This document shows positions 7,396-14,670 of a stretch of 64,000 nt of DNA, one piece after another. Each line of letters opens with the position of its first letter. The stretch's first letter is position 1. The stretch is from the NCBI GenBank assembly GCA_018710885.1, contig DVJA01000043.1, positions 14,411 through 78,410 on the forward strand, in the 5' to 3' direction. Below the pieces are notes generated by a model. It was not told the DNA's origin. It made no database searches and worked only from the letters and a program-made list of their open reading frames with translations. This DNA comes from Scatomorpha merdigallinarum. GTDB taxonomy: Bacteria > Bacillota > Clostridia > Oscillospirales > Oscillospiraceae. Position numbers and translations under genes: made by a program.

Positions 7396-7914
7396 TTATT
7401 TTTTCAGCTCCGGTATATCTATCTCGGTGGGGTCGTCAGGGGACTGGATAAGTTCCCAAATGTCGCCGTTGGAGGCAAGATCGCCTATGACGGCAAGCGG
7501 CTGCTTCATGTAGCGTGCGCTGCCGGTGGCGGCCACGGTGCCGTCGGGCAGTATGATTTCGCCCTCGCCGTTGAAGAGCAGGCGGCTGTTGCGGGTTATG
7601 CGCCCCGTCACTATGAGCGGCACGCCGTAGGGCACCGGGTGGCGGTAGCGGATGTTGATGTCGCCGGTCACGCCCCAGGTGTCGGGTTCTGTGACGTTTA
7701 TGGCCCTGCCCATGGTCTCGTCCAGCATGGCGCAGATCACGCCGCCGTGGACGCGGCCGGGATAGCTCTGATGCCGCGGGTCGGCGTTGACGAGTCCGAC
7801 TATGCTACCGTCCTCGAGCTCGTAAAAACTCGCGTGCAGGCCGAATTCGTTGTTTATGCCGCAGACGAAGCAGTTACCGGAGTTTTTGTGCTTGCGTACT
7901 ATCTTCTTTTTCAA
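7396..7914 (-). CDS. PaaI-family hot-dog thioesterase
   Basis: 172 residues with a single hot-dog fold. The catalytic/binding segment GRVHGGVICAMLDETMGRA matches the HGG-x6-DE-x2-G signature of PaaI/YbgC-like acyl-CoA thioesterases. An N-terminal CFVCG motif is also common in this subgroup. Such enzymes hydrolyse acyl-CoA thioesters in the cytoplasm; the substrate cannot be read from the sequence. The start follows a weak ribosome site, but the N-terminus MKKKIVRKHKNSGNCFVCG fits homologues. Confidence 0.85.
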   Translation of the reverse strand: MKKKIVRKHKNSGNCFVCGINNEFGLHASFYELEDGSIVGLVNADPRHQSYPGRVHGGVICAMLDETMGRAINVTEPDTWGVTGDINIRYRHPVPYGVPLIVTGRITRNSRLLFNGEGEIILPDGTVAATGSARYMKQPLAVIGDLASNGDIWELIQSPDDPTEIDIPELKK

Positions 7915-7965
7915 GTTTACACCTTCAGTATGTTATTTCGCGCAGACGCGAAAGGCCCGCGCGGC

Positions 7966-8166
7966 TTATAGGCCGAAAACGGCCAGGACATTGGCCCAGG
8001 CGTCGCGCGCGGCAACGATGACCTTGGCCAGATCGTAGTTTGCAAATACGGTTTCCGCTATACGGACAAGGTCTGCGTCCATTATGAGCGCGAGCGCAAA
8101 CATGACGGCGCCGAGAGCCAGAGCGAGCAGGGATATGGCGAATATTATACTCCAGGCTTTTCTCAT
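7966..8166 (-). CDS. 66-residue membrane protein
   Basis: A hydrophobic helix at about residues 6-29 (IIFAISLLALALGAVMFALALIM) followed by an amphipathic tail rich in A, V and D. Its ATG overlaps the TGA of the upstream long acidic protein by 4 nt, so the two are coupled and probably act together in the membrane. No family recognised. Confidence 0.65.
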   Translation of the reverse strand: MRKAWSIIFAISLLALALGAVMFALALIMDADLVRIAETVFANYDLAKVIVAARDAWANVLAVFGL

Positions 8167-9494
8167 TGTTCACGCTCCTCTCCACGGCACCAAGCCCCGG
8201 CCCGCTCAAACACTTTGTTGAAGAGGCCCACGACACAGCGCACAAAAAACCAAATTGCAAGGAATATTACCGGCACGCCTATTGCTGCCACCATAAGTCC
8301 GAAGCCAACGGTGAGAAGTATGTCAGCCACAACGCCCATACCCAGGAAAGCGAAGGAGATGAATACGCCTCCCGCATAAGCCAGAGCGGCACCGGTGATC
8401 AGCAGCGCCAAAGCGAGCAAAACCAGGAATGCCGCCACTGGCACTCCGGGCACAAGCCCCAGCAGCACACAGACAAACACCCTGCCGCCGCGCATTTTGG
8501 GCCTTTCAGGCTCGGGCGGCTCCGGATAGAAGCCCTCTTCCTCTTCCAGTTCATAACTGGATTCGATTTCGTAATCTGCCTCGGGCTCTCCGGCGTCAAA
8601 GGGCGGCTCATCCACAGCGTATTCGGATTCAGCTTCTGCGGCAGTTTCCGGCTCTTCGGGAGTTTGAGTCGGAGCATCGGAGTAGACCTCTATGGTGTCA
8701 AGACCCAGATCGATGGTCTCAAAGCCGCTGCCTGCGCGCGTATCGGCCTCTACAGAGTCCTCGCCTGTGTCAGGTTCCGGCTGGACGTCCTCTATAGGCT
8801 TCTCCGGCTCGACGCCCTCTTCGTGCGCCTCCGTCACTGCATCTTCTGCCTCGGCGTCTGCTTCATCTGTGGCGGCGGGTTCGTCAGAGAGCTGCTCCAC
8901 ACCGGCTTCCGGAGCTACCTGGCCGGGGTAGAGGTCGTCCGGCTCTCCAGACTCGGCCTCGGGCGCGTCACTCACCGGCTCGGGCGCAACAGCCTCTTCA
9001 GACACTTCGTATGCCGCTTCATCAATGGCGTCCTGCTCGGGAGCGGGTTCAGCCTCAAAGGGAGCGTCCTCCTCAGGCTCGTCAGGAGCCGTATCGGGCA
9101 CAGCCCCGGTATCGCTCTGGGACTCCTCGATGGCGTCGGAGAGAGACTCCGGCGTCTCCTCGGGCGCTACCAGGCCCGGCTCGTCCGAGACAGCCTCGGC
9201 CTCGGCCTCGGGAGCGGCAGAGGCCTCATCGGGCTGCGATGCGCCCGCGGGTTCCACGTATTGATAAGTTTCTTCTTCATAATAATCCTCGCCGTCTGAG
9301 TCCTCGGGCGGCGTGTAGCCGCGCAGCACGCTGACTGCGGCAAAGGTGGGGCTACCCAGCGCGGCAATGACCGCGTCGTCGTCATTTGCCTCGTCAAAGC
9401 GGGCGTTCACCCCGCGCAGCACCGCCTCGCGGTCGGCGCGCGCCATGCCGGATAGGAGCTTGCCCAGTTCGGCTACGTATTTCTGCCTGTCTAT
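8163..9494 (-). CDS. HAAS/DUF1700-like membrane protein with long acidic linker
   Basis: Residues about 1-65 form a HAAS-like helical domain (DRQKYVAELGKLLSG, ending AALGSPTFAAVSVLRGY). Residues about 70-315 are a low-complexity stretch made almost only of E, D, A, P, S and V. Residues about 320-440 hold three or four membrane helices, with a basic tail. HAAS domains bind regulators of envelope stress in Bacilli and Clostridia. Start choice is odd: GGAGG is placed exactly 8 nt before an ATA codon at 9494, which gives the usual N-terminus; TTG at 9521 and GTG at 9503 are in frame but badly placed. A strong promoter lies upstream. Confidence 0.7.
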   Translation of the reverse strand: MDRQKYVAELGKLLSGMARADREAVLRGVNARFDEANDDDAVIAALGSPTFAAVSVLRGYTPPEDSDGEDYYEEETYQYVEPAGASQPDEASAAPEAEAEAVSDEPGLVAPEETPESLSDAIEESQSDTGAVPDTAPDEPEEDAPFEAEPAPEQDAIDEAAYEVSEEAVAPEPVSDAPEAESGEPDDLYPGQVAPEAGVEQLSDEPAATDEADAEAEDAVTEAHEEGVEPEKPIEDVQPEPDTGEDSVEADTRAGSGFETIDLGLDTIEVYSDAPTQTPEEPETAAEAESEYAVDEPPFDAGEPEADYEIESSYELEEEEGFYPEPPEPERPKMRGGRVFVCVLLGLVPGVPVAAFLVLLALALLITGAALAYAGGVFISFAFLGMGVVADILLTVGFGLMVAAIGVPVIFLAIWFFVRCVVGLFNKVFERAGAWCRGEEREQ

Positions 9495-9554
9495 AGTGGT
9501 CACCTCCGAAAGTGAGGTCAAAGTTGGATTCGGCCCTAGTGGGCGTTACGAATC

Positions 9555-9583
9555 ATTATATATAGTATATCCCGCGAGGTCAA
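9555..9583 (-). promoter_or_regulatory. Sigma-A promoter of the HAAS-like gene
   Basis: Read leftward: TTGACC, 17 nt, TATAAT, about 55 nt before the coding start. It is one of the best promoter matches in the window. Confidence 0.8.
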
Positions 9584-9777
9584 GGCGTGAATTGTTAATA
9601 TTTCGCACAAAAAAGTCCAGATAATTATATGCCATATCTAATTGCCGTGTATTTGAACCGGGCCTTTGCGCGCGCAGATTGCCGGGATAACACTCTTACT
9701 GAATCAAGGCGGCCAAGCGGCGCGGGCCGTTTGCGGCGAATCTGCAGAAATAGGAATTGACAACACGCGCCAGCGCC
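9584..9777. other. Non-coding stretch between divergent genes
   Basis: The 353 bases between the HAAS-like gene and proS hold the two divergent promoters at the ends. In between I see only a spaced inverted pair GCAGATT (near 9677) and AATCTGC (near 9740) around GC-rich sequence. There is no tRNA, no T-box and no supported reading frame. Confidence 0.5.
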
Positions 9778-9806
9778 TTGACAAGCGCAACTTAATTTAA
9801 TAAAAT
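9778..9806 (+). promoter_or_regulatory. Sigma-A promoter of proS
   Basis: TTGACA, 17 nt, TAAAAT, about 40 nt before the proS start. The short leader has no T-box-like structure, so proS does not appear to be controlled by uncharged tRNA. Confidence 0.8.
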
Positions 9807-9847
9807 ATACATTCAGCGACAAGTAAAGCAGTAAAGGAGCTTTATAT

Positions 9848-11287
9848 ATGGCTAAGGAGAAGAAAGTTGAGAGCATAACCGATATGGAGCAGGACTTTGC
9901 GCAGTGGTTCACCGACGTGTGTACCAAGGCGCAGTTAGTTGACTACTCCGGCGTGAAGGGCCTCTTCATCATGCGGCCATACGGTTACGCCATTTGGGAG
10001 AACATACAGTCTTATTTGGACAGGCGCTTCAAAGAGACCGGACACACAAACGTGTCCATGCCCATGCTGATACCCGAGAGCCTGCTGCAAAAGGAGAAGG
10101 ACCACGTGGCCGGTTTCGCGCCCGAGTGCGCCTGGGTCACGGTCGGCGGCAGCGAGGAGCTGCCCGAGCGGCTGTGCATCCGTCCGACGAGCGAGACGCT
10201 CTTCTGCGAGCACTGGAGCCATATAGTACACTCCTGGCGCGATCTGCCCTGCCTCTACAACCAGTGGTGCAGCGTGCTGCGCTGGGAAAAGACCACCCGT
10301 CCCTTCCTGCGCGGCCGTGAGTTCCTCTGGCAGGAGGGGCACACCATCCACGCCACCGCCGAGGAGGCCATAGCCGAGACCAAGCAGATGCTCGAAATCT
10401 ACGCCGACACCTGCGAAAACCTGCTGGCCATGCCCGTGCTGCGCGGCGTGAAGACCGATAAAGAGAAATTCGCCGGCGCCGAGGACACCTACACGGTCGA
10501 GTGCATGATGCACGACCATAAGGCGCTCCAGTCCGGCACCAGCCACTACTTCGGCGACGGCTTTGCCAAGGCCTTCGGCATATCCTTCTCCGACAAGGAG
10601 AACAAGCTCCAGGCCCCCTTTGAGACGAGCTGGGGCATGTCCACCCGCGTAATAGGCGGCCTCATCATGACCCACGGCGACAATAACGGCCTCGTGCTCC
10701 CGCCGCGCGTCGCGCCCATACAGGTCGTGGTCCTGCCCATCGCGCAGCACAAGCCGGGCGTTGTTGACGCCGCCCAGGCTGTTGTAGACAGGCTCAAAGC
10801 CGCCGGTATCCGCGTGAAGGGCGACTTCTCCGACAACTCCCCCGGCTGGAAGTTCGCCGAGTGGGAGATGAAGGGCGTGCCTCTGCGCCTCGAGCTCGGC
10901 CCACGCGATATAGAGGCCGGCGTGTGCGTCGCTGCCCGACGCGACAACGGAGAGAAGGTCTCCCTGCCTCTCGAAAACCTTGAGGAGAGCGTGCGCGACA
11001 TGCTCGAGAGCGTGCAGCAGGGCCTCTTCGACAAGGCGAAGCGTAACCTCGACGAGCACACCTACACCGCCACCACCGTGGAAGAGGTTAAGGATATCGT
11101 GGAGAACCGCGGAGGCGGCTTCGTCAAAACCATGTGGTGCGGCGAAGAGGAGTGCGAGCTCAAGATGAAGGAGCTCGCCGGAGTTACCAGCCGCTGCATC
11201 CCCTTCGAGCAGGAGCACCTGGGCGACACCTGCCCCGTCTGCGGCCGCGCGGCCAAGAAGATGATAGTCTGGGGCGTTGCGTATTAA
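9848..11287 (+). CDS. proS: Prolyl-tRNA synthetase, archaeal/eukaryotic-type
   Basis: 479 residues, the short class without an editing insertion between motifs 2 and 3. Class II motif 2 is RWEKTTRPFLRGREFLWQEGH and motif 3 lies near GLIMTHGDNNGLVLPPR. The anticodon-binding domain starts around residue 285 (APIQVVVLPIAQHK) and the C-terminus has a zinc-type Cys set (CGEEEC with CPVC). The enzyme charges tRNA-Pro in the cytoplasm. AAAGGAGC precedes the ATG. This type occurs in many Clostridia. Confidence 0.95.
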   Translation: MAKEKKVESITDMEQDFAQWFTDVCTKAQLVDYSGVKGLFIMRPYGYAIWENIQSYLDRRFKETGHTNVSMPMLIPESLLQKEKDHVAGFAPECAWVTVGGSEELPERLCIRPTSETLFCEHWSHIVHSWRDLPCLYNQWCSVLRWEKTTRPFLRGREFLWQEGHTIHATAEEAIAETKQMLEIYADTCENLLAMPVLRGVKTDKEKFAGAEDTYTVECMMHDHKALQSGTSHYFGDGFAKAFGISFSDKENKLQAPFETSWGMSTRVIGGLIMTHGDNNGLVLPPRVAPIQVVVLPIAQHKPGVVDAAQAVVDRLKAAGIRVKGDFSDNSPGWKFAEWEMKGVPLRLELGPRDIEAGVCVAARRDNGEKVSLPLENLEESVRDMLESVQQGLFDKAKRNLDEHTYTATTVEEVKDIVENRGGGFVKTMWCGEEECELKMKELAGVTSRCIPFEQEHLGDTCPVCGRAAKKMIVWGVAY

Positions 11288-11305
11288 TTCATACTAAACG
11301 CACAA

Positions 11306-11338
11306 AAAAGCCGCCGGCCAATACGGCCGGCGGCTTTT
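11306..11338 (+). terminator. Terminator after proS
   Basis: 14-bp stem AAAAGCCGCCGGCC around AATAC, ending in TTTT. The flanking A run means it can also stop the convergent gene at 11346. Confidence 0.9.
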
Positions 11339-11345
11339 GCGCGCC

Positions 11346-11897
11346 TCAGGCGTAGTGCAGTTGGCCGTCGCTGGTGGTGTAGGTCACACGGACAAGCGAG
11401 CGGATCCTCGACGAGAGCTCCATCAAATCCGTGAGCGTGCCCTCCGGGGCGAAGACCTCGCTGAGTTCTATTTCGCTGGTGAAGCCGGTGCGGATGCTGC
11501 CCGCCGGGGCCGCTTCGGCTATGGCGTCCATCAGCAGCTCGCCCAGTGCCGAGCGGTCGCCGGCGCGGCCCACGACTATGCCGTCCACGGACACGTCCCA
11601 GGCCCGGTCTACGCCGGGACTTTCCGCAAGCAGCGTGAGCGCAAGTTCGCCGCGCTCACCGGTTTCCGGCAGCACAGCCAGTTTCAGATGCGTCTCCACC
11701 TCCGGCATGTCCTCTCCGGAGCGGGATATCTCTTCGCTCGCTGAACGCGCTATGCGCTCGGCCCCGGCCACATCGCCCGGAGCCCACAGCCCTGGCAATT
11801 CCTGCCCGCCGAGTGAGACGGTGCAGACCGGGCGCACATAGGCCACGGTCAGGGCCAGCAGCGCGGCAACAGAACACGCCAGCTTTTTCCAAAGCAT
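11346..11897 (-). CDS. Exported or membrane-anchored protein, unknown
   Basis: 183 residues. Residues 5-22 (KLACSVAALLALTVAYV) are a signal peptide or anchor; the rest is an outside domain with an ERIARSASEEISRSGEDMPE helix and a segment VSVDGIVVGRAGDRSALGELL that resembles the N-terminal inhibitory domain seen ahead of M23-type peptidases in Clostridia. No peptidase domain follows; the protein ends at HYA. It may be a stand-alone domain or a remnant. Confidence in function is low. Confidence 0.6.
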   Translation of the reverse strand: MLWKKLACSVAALLALTVAYVRPVCTVSLGGQELPGLWAPGDVAGAERIARSASEEISRSGEDMPEVETHLKLAVLPETGERGELALTLLAESPGVDRAWDVSVDGIVVGRAGDRSALGELLMDAIAEAAPAGSIRTGFTSEIELSEVFAPEGTLTDLMELSSRIRSLVRVTYTTSDGQLHYA

Positions 11898-12023
11898 ATT
11901 ATCACCTCACAGTTAACATAACACATTTTCGCCCCGCGTCAAGGCTTTCGCCAAAAGCTCCCTGTCCTCGCGCGATTTTTTCTCCCGGACGGGCATAGGA
12001 TGTCTCGTAAAGGAGGGAAAGGC

Positions 12024-12308
12024 ATGGCTTACGATGAGAAGGCCAAGGCGCCTGTCAAGCCGCAGAGCATCACGCTCAGCGAACGCGCGAAACTGACGGT
12101 GACTGGGGTGGAAGAGGTTCTGTCCTTCGACGAGGAGCGGATAGTTATGCGCACGGTGCTCGGCGAGCTCACGGTGCTCGGCTCGGGAATGCATATCGGC
12201 AAGTTGAGCCTGGACACGGGCGAACTGGGCGTGGAGGGGCTGGTTAGCGAGCTGAGTTATTCCGAGCGTGAGGCTGCGGGCGGGTTCTGGAGCCGCCTTT
12301 TCGGCTGA
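12024..12308 (+). CDS. yabP: Sporulation protein YabP
   Basis: 94 residues. The core ERAKLTVTGVEEVLSFDEERI followed by TVLGELTVLGSGMHIGKLSLD is the YabP family signature. YabP is needed for spore coat assembly in Bacillus. I use the ATG at 12024, which follows AAAGGAGGGAAAGGC; an upstream ATG at 12000 reads through the ribosome site. The gene leads the conserved yabP-yabQ-divIC-yabR cluster. Confidence 0.95.
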   Translation: MAYDEKAKAPVKPQSITLSERAKLTVTGVEEVLSFDEERIVMRTVLGELTVLGSGMHIGKLSLDTGELGVEGLVSELSYSEREAAGGFWSRLFG

Positions 12309-12309
12309 C

Positions 12310-12933
12310 GTGGAGCTGCCAGTATCTGCGCAGGCGCTCGCCGCGGCGTATTCGCTGCTGATCGGCGTGCTGATAGGGCTGCTCTACGACGTGAACAGGG
12401 CCTGGCGGTTTGAATGCCGCTCTTCTATGTCTGCGGCTGTAGCGGACACGCTGTTTTGCGTTTGCGCCGCCTGTGTGCTGTTCGTGTTCTCGATGGGCGC
12501 CCTGGACGGGCGGCTGAGGCTGTCCATGCTGTTTTGCGCCGGGGCAGGCTGGGGCGTTTATTGGCTCACCCTTTCGCGGAGAGTGCTCCCAGCGGCGCGC
12601 CTGCTTGTGAAAAATTGGGTGAAGTTGCTGCACTCAATGGGCTCCCATTTGAGCATTATCAAGAAATTGCTCAGAATTGAAAAAAACATCTTTTCAAAAC
12701 TCGGGCTTGGGTTTAAAATGTATATTAACCGGCGTAAGACCATTCGCGCCGGAACAACTGAAGGGAGCGCAAGCCGTGAAGCACGGAAGGGCAGGTATGA
12801 TTACTCTTCTGGCAGCGGCCGCCCTCACCGCGTACGCTCTGGCGGGTCTGGCCAGCGTCGGAGCGGAGATAGACAGATACGGCGAAACGAGGAGCGCCCT
12901 CGCCGAAAGGGTCCGGGAGCTGGAAGAAGCTAA
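12310..12933 (+). CDS. yabQ: Spore cortex protein YabQ, with unusual C-terminal extension
   Basis: Starts at a GTG one base after the yabP stop. Four hydrophobic helices occupy residues about 5-110 (AAAYSLLIGVLIGLLYDVNRA is the typical opening). A basic region follows (KKLLRIEKNIFSK). In relatives the protein ends soon after this point, but here the frame stays open for 158 bases into divIC, adding a Ser/Gly/Arg-rich tail that looks like out-of-frame divIC coding. Either the native stop was lost or there is a frameshift near 12750. YabQ localises to the forespore membrane and is needed for cortex formation. Confidence 0.85.
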   Translation: MELPVSAQALAAAYSLLIGVLIGLLYDVNRAWRFECRSSMSAAVADTLFCVCAACVLFVFSMGALDGRLRLSMLFCAGAGWGVYWLTLSRRVLPAARLLVKNWVKLLHSMGSHLSIIKKLLRIEKNIFSKLGLGFKMYINRRKTIRAGTTEGSASREARKGRYDYSSGSGRPHRVRSGGSGQRRSGDRQIRRNEERPRRKGPGAGRS

Positions 12934-13042
12934 CTGCGAACTCGAGGCGAGATTAAACCGCGGCCGTGCTGACAAGAACGAACTAATCGAAGCGCTCGCC
13001 AGGGAGAGGCTGGGACTACGTTACCCTGACGAGACCGGATAA
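12776..13042 (+). CDS. divIC: Septum formation initiator family protein (DivIC/FtsB)
   Basis: 88 residues starting at a GTG behind GGGAGCG. One membrane helix (ITLLAAAALTAYALAGLA, about residues 9-27) is followed by a leucine-zipper-like coiled coil (ALAERVRELEEANCELEARL) and the short ARERLGLRYPDE end typical of DivIC. The protein is part of the divisome FtsL-DivIC-DivIB complex. The frame is open upstream to 12677, but that part overlaps yabQ and is not typical. Confidence 0.9.
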   Translation: MKHGRAGMITLLAAAALTAYALAGLASVGAEIDRYGETRSALAERVRELEEANCELEARLNRGRADKNELIEALARERLGLRYPDETG

Positions 13043-13083
13043 GCAAGCAACAGCAATATCAAACAGGGGGATAAAGAGCACAT

Positions 13084-13545
13084 ATGCAGCTGCAGGTGGG
13101 AATGGTACTTGAAGGTAAGGTCACTGGCATTACCAAATTCGGGGCGTTTGTGGCCCTGCCCGACGGAAAGAGCGGTCTTGTACACATATCTGAGATCGCC
13201 AACACCTTTGTTAACGACGTCCACGACTACGTGGAGGACGGCCAGACAGTGAAGGTCAAGATCATCGGTATAGCCGATGACGGAAAGATAAACCTCTCCA
13301 TCAAAAAGGCCGAGGCGCCGGAAGCGCCCGAGCGTCCTGCCGGACGCGCGCCCAGGGCGTATTCGTCTGGACCGCAGCAGCGCGCCAGCGCTCACAACTA
13401 CCGCCAGCCTGTGCCGAGGGCCAACGGCCCCACAAACGACGCGAGCTTCGAAGACAAGCTCAAGCACTTCATGCAGGAGTCCGACAGCCGCATGGCCGAC
13501 AACAAGATGTACGCCGAGCACAGGACCCGCCGCAGAAGCAGGTAA
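13084..13545 (+). CDS. yabR: S1 RNA-binding domain protein YabR
   Basis: 153 residues. Residues 2-75 are one S1 domain (VLEGKVTGITKFGAFVALP, then GLVHISEIA). The rest is a basic, low-complexity tail rich in R, P, A and S, ending HRTRRRSR, probably disordered and RNA-binding. Its position after divIC matches yabR of Bacillus. A GGGGGAT-type ribosome site precedes the ATG and a perfect hairpin follows. Confidence 0.9.
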   Translation: MQLQVGMVLEGKVTGITKFGAFVALPDGKSGLVHISEIANTFVNDVHDYVEDGQTVKVKIIGIADDGKINLSIKKAEAPEAPERPAGRAPRAYSSGPQQRASAHNYRQPVPRANGPTNDASFEDKLKHFMQESDSRMADNKMYAEHRTRRRSR

Positions 13546-13560
13546 GCTGAATAACTATTA

Positions 13561-13582
13561 AAGCCGCCCATATGGGCGGCTT
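13561..13582 (+). terminator. Terminator after yabR
   Basis: A fully palindromic 22-nt hairpin (AAGCCGCCCAT with its complement) followed by TTTTTG. It also lies beyond the stop of the convergent gene at 13591. Confidence 0.9.
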
Positions 13583-13590
13583 TTTGTCTT

Positions 13591-14190
13591 CTAAATCACC
13601 TTTTCCGGCGTTTGACGGCGCTCCAGCTCGTTTGTAAGCGTGTCGATGTTTTCGATTTTGCGTGAGATGCTTAGTTTGCGTTCGGACTGAAAGCCGTTTG
13701 GGTGCCATGCCAGGCAGCGGACTTTCACGTATCCTGGGCCCTCTCGTATGCTGCTCACGCTCAGTATTTCGTGACCGAGCCGCGCAAGCTCCCAGGACCC
13801 CTTATCGGGATCCCGCAGGCGCCCCTGCTCGCCGGCGAGCTCCTCTATGAGCTGGCGCTCTTTGGCATTAGTCTCGGCAAAGCCTAAAAAACCGCGCCGG
13901 TATCCGACGAGCTCGCCCACGTCGATATAGCAGAGCTGTCCGTCCGCGTTCTGGCAGAAGATGAGCGTGGAGCAGGCCCGCTTGCGGGAGAGCGATATGG
14001 CGCCGCCCATTGCCGCAAGGGTCACGAGTACGGTCAAAGCCAGCAGCACCCACTCTCGGCCCGGCGTCTCATACGCGACCGCCAGCACCGCACCCACCGC
14101 GGCAACGAGCACAGCAGCGAGCGTGAGCACAATTATTTTAACCGTCATAAGGTGTCCCGTACCGCCTCCCGGCGGCAGCCAAATGCGCAT
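13591..14190 (-). CDS. Two-helix membrane protein with cytoplasmic domain
   Basis: 199 residues from the ATG at 14190, which has an ideal AAAAGGAGGTGCAAC ahead of it. Helices at about 18-40 (KIIVLTLAAVLVAAVGAVLAV) and 46-66; a soluble domain follows, including QLCYIDVGELVGYRRGFLGF. The layout (two helices then a PH-like beta domain) resembles bacterial PH/YdbT-type small membrane proteins, but I cannot assign it. The upstream DNA is shared with the GntR operon promoter. Confidence 0.65.
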   Translation of the reverse strand: MRIWLPPGGGTGHLMTVKIIVLTLAAVLVAAVGAVLAVAYETPGREWVLLALTVLVTLAAMGGAISLSRKRACSTLIFCQNADGQLCYIDVGELVGYRRGFLGFAETNAKERQLIEELAGEQGRLRDPDKGSWELARLGHEILSVSSIREGPGYVKVRCLAWHPNGFQSERKLSISRKIENIDTLTNELERRQTPEKVI

Positions 14191-14237
14191 GTTGCACCTC
14201 CTTTTAAAATCTGTTATGCCAGAGCGCAATTTTCCTC

Positions 14238-14265
14238 TTGACACGCTGTGCATACTGTGTATAAT
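14238..14265 (+). promoter_or_regulatory. Promoter of the GntR-ABC operon
   Basis: TTGACA, 16 nt, TATAAT, 30 nt before the GntR start codon. Confidence 0.8.
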
Positions 14266-14277
14266 AAGTATATACAC
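14257..14277. promoter_or_regulatory. GntR (YtrA-type) operator
   Basis: Arms GTGTATA and TATACAC flank a 7-nt centre and cover the -10 box and probable start site of the operon promoter. YtrA-type GntR repressors bind inverted repeats placed this way, so autorepression of the regulator and transporter is the likely mode. Confidence 0.7.
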
Positions 14278-14294
14278 TATATAGGGTGATAGCT

Positions 14295-14669
14295 ATGGAC
14301 CTGATTATCAGCAATTCGTCCGGAGCACCGATATACGAGCAGATATGCTCGCAGATAAAGGGCAAGATAATCTCCGGCGAACTGAAGGAGGGGGACGCCC
14401 TTCCTTCCATCCGGCTTCTGGCCAAGGAGCTGCGAATAAGCGTTATCACGACGAAGCGGGCCTATGAGGAACTCGAGCGCGACGGGTTCCTGGTGACCTA
14501 TCCCGGCAAAGGGAGCTTTGTCGCGGGCAAAAATCTGGACATCATACGCGAGGAGCGTCTGAGGCAGATTGAGGGCCTGCTTGAGCAGGTGAGGGCTCTC
14601 GCCGACGAGAGCGGTCTCAGCCAGGACGAACTTGAAGAGATGTTCCGTCTTATTTGCGAGGGAGATTAG
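14295..14669 (+). CDS. GntR-family regulator, YtrA subfamily
   Basis: 124 residues. The winged helix is at residues about 8-75 (APIYEQICSQIKGKIISGEL, then LPSIRLLAKELRISVITTKRAYEEL), and a short C-terminal helix pair replaces the usual effector domain, which defines the YtrA group that controls neighbouring ABC transporters. The ATG at 14295 sits 6 nt after GGGTGA; a GTG at 14286 is also in frame. It heads the operon and has a palindromic operator over its promoter. Confidence 0.9.
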   Translation: MDLIISNSSGAPIYEQICSQIKGKIISGELKEGDALPSIRLLAKELRISVITTKRAYEELERDGFLVTYPGKGSFVAGKNLDIIREERLRQIEGLLEQVRALADESGLSQDELEEMFRLICEGD

Positions 14670-14670
14670 T

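Noticed and set aside
8640..9240. Repeat array or CRISPR-like region
   Set aside because: The repetition is biased codon use in an acidic low-complexity protein region; there are no equal-length repeats and spacers.
8166..9299. 377-codon open frame on the plus strand
   Set aside because: It is the mirror of the acidic linker of the HAAS-like protein; repeated GAG/GAC codons give a Leu/Arg/Gly-rich antisense product.
9584..9777. tRNA or T-box ahead of proS
   Set aside because: No cloverleaf, TTC-loop pair or T-box element is visible.
9935..11218. 427-codon open frame on the minus strand
   Set aside because: It is antisense to proS and has no domain signature.
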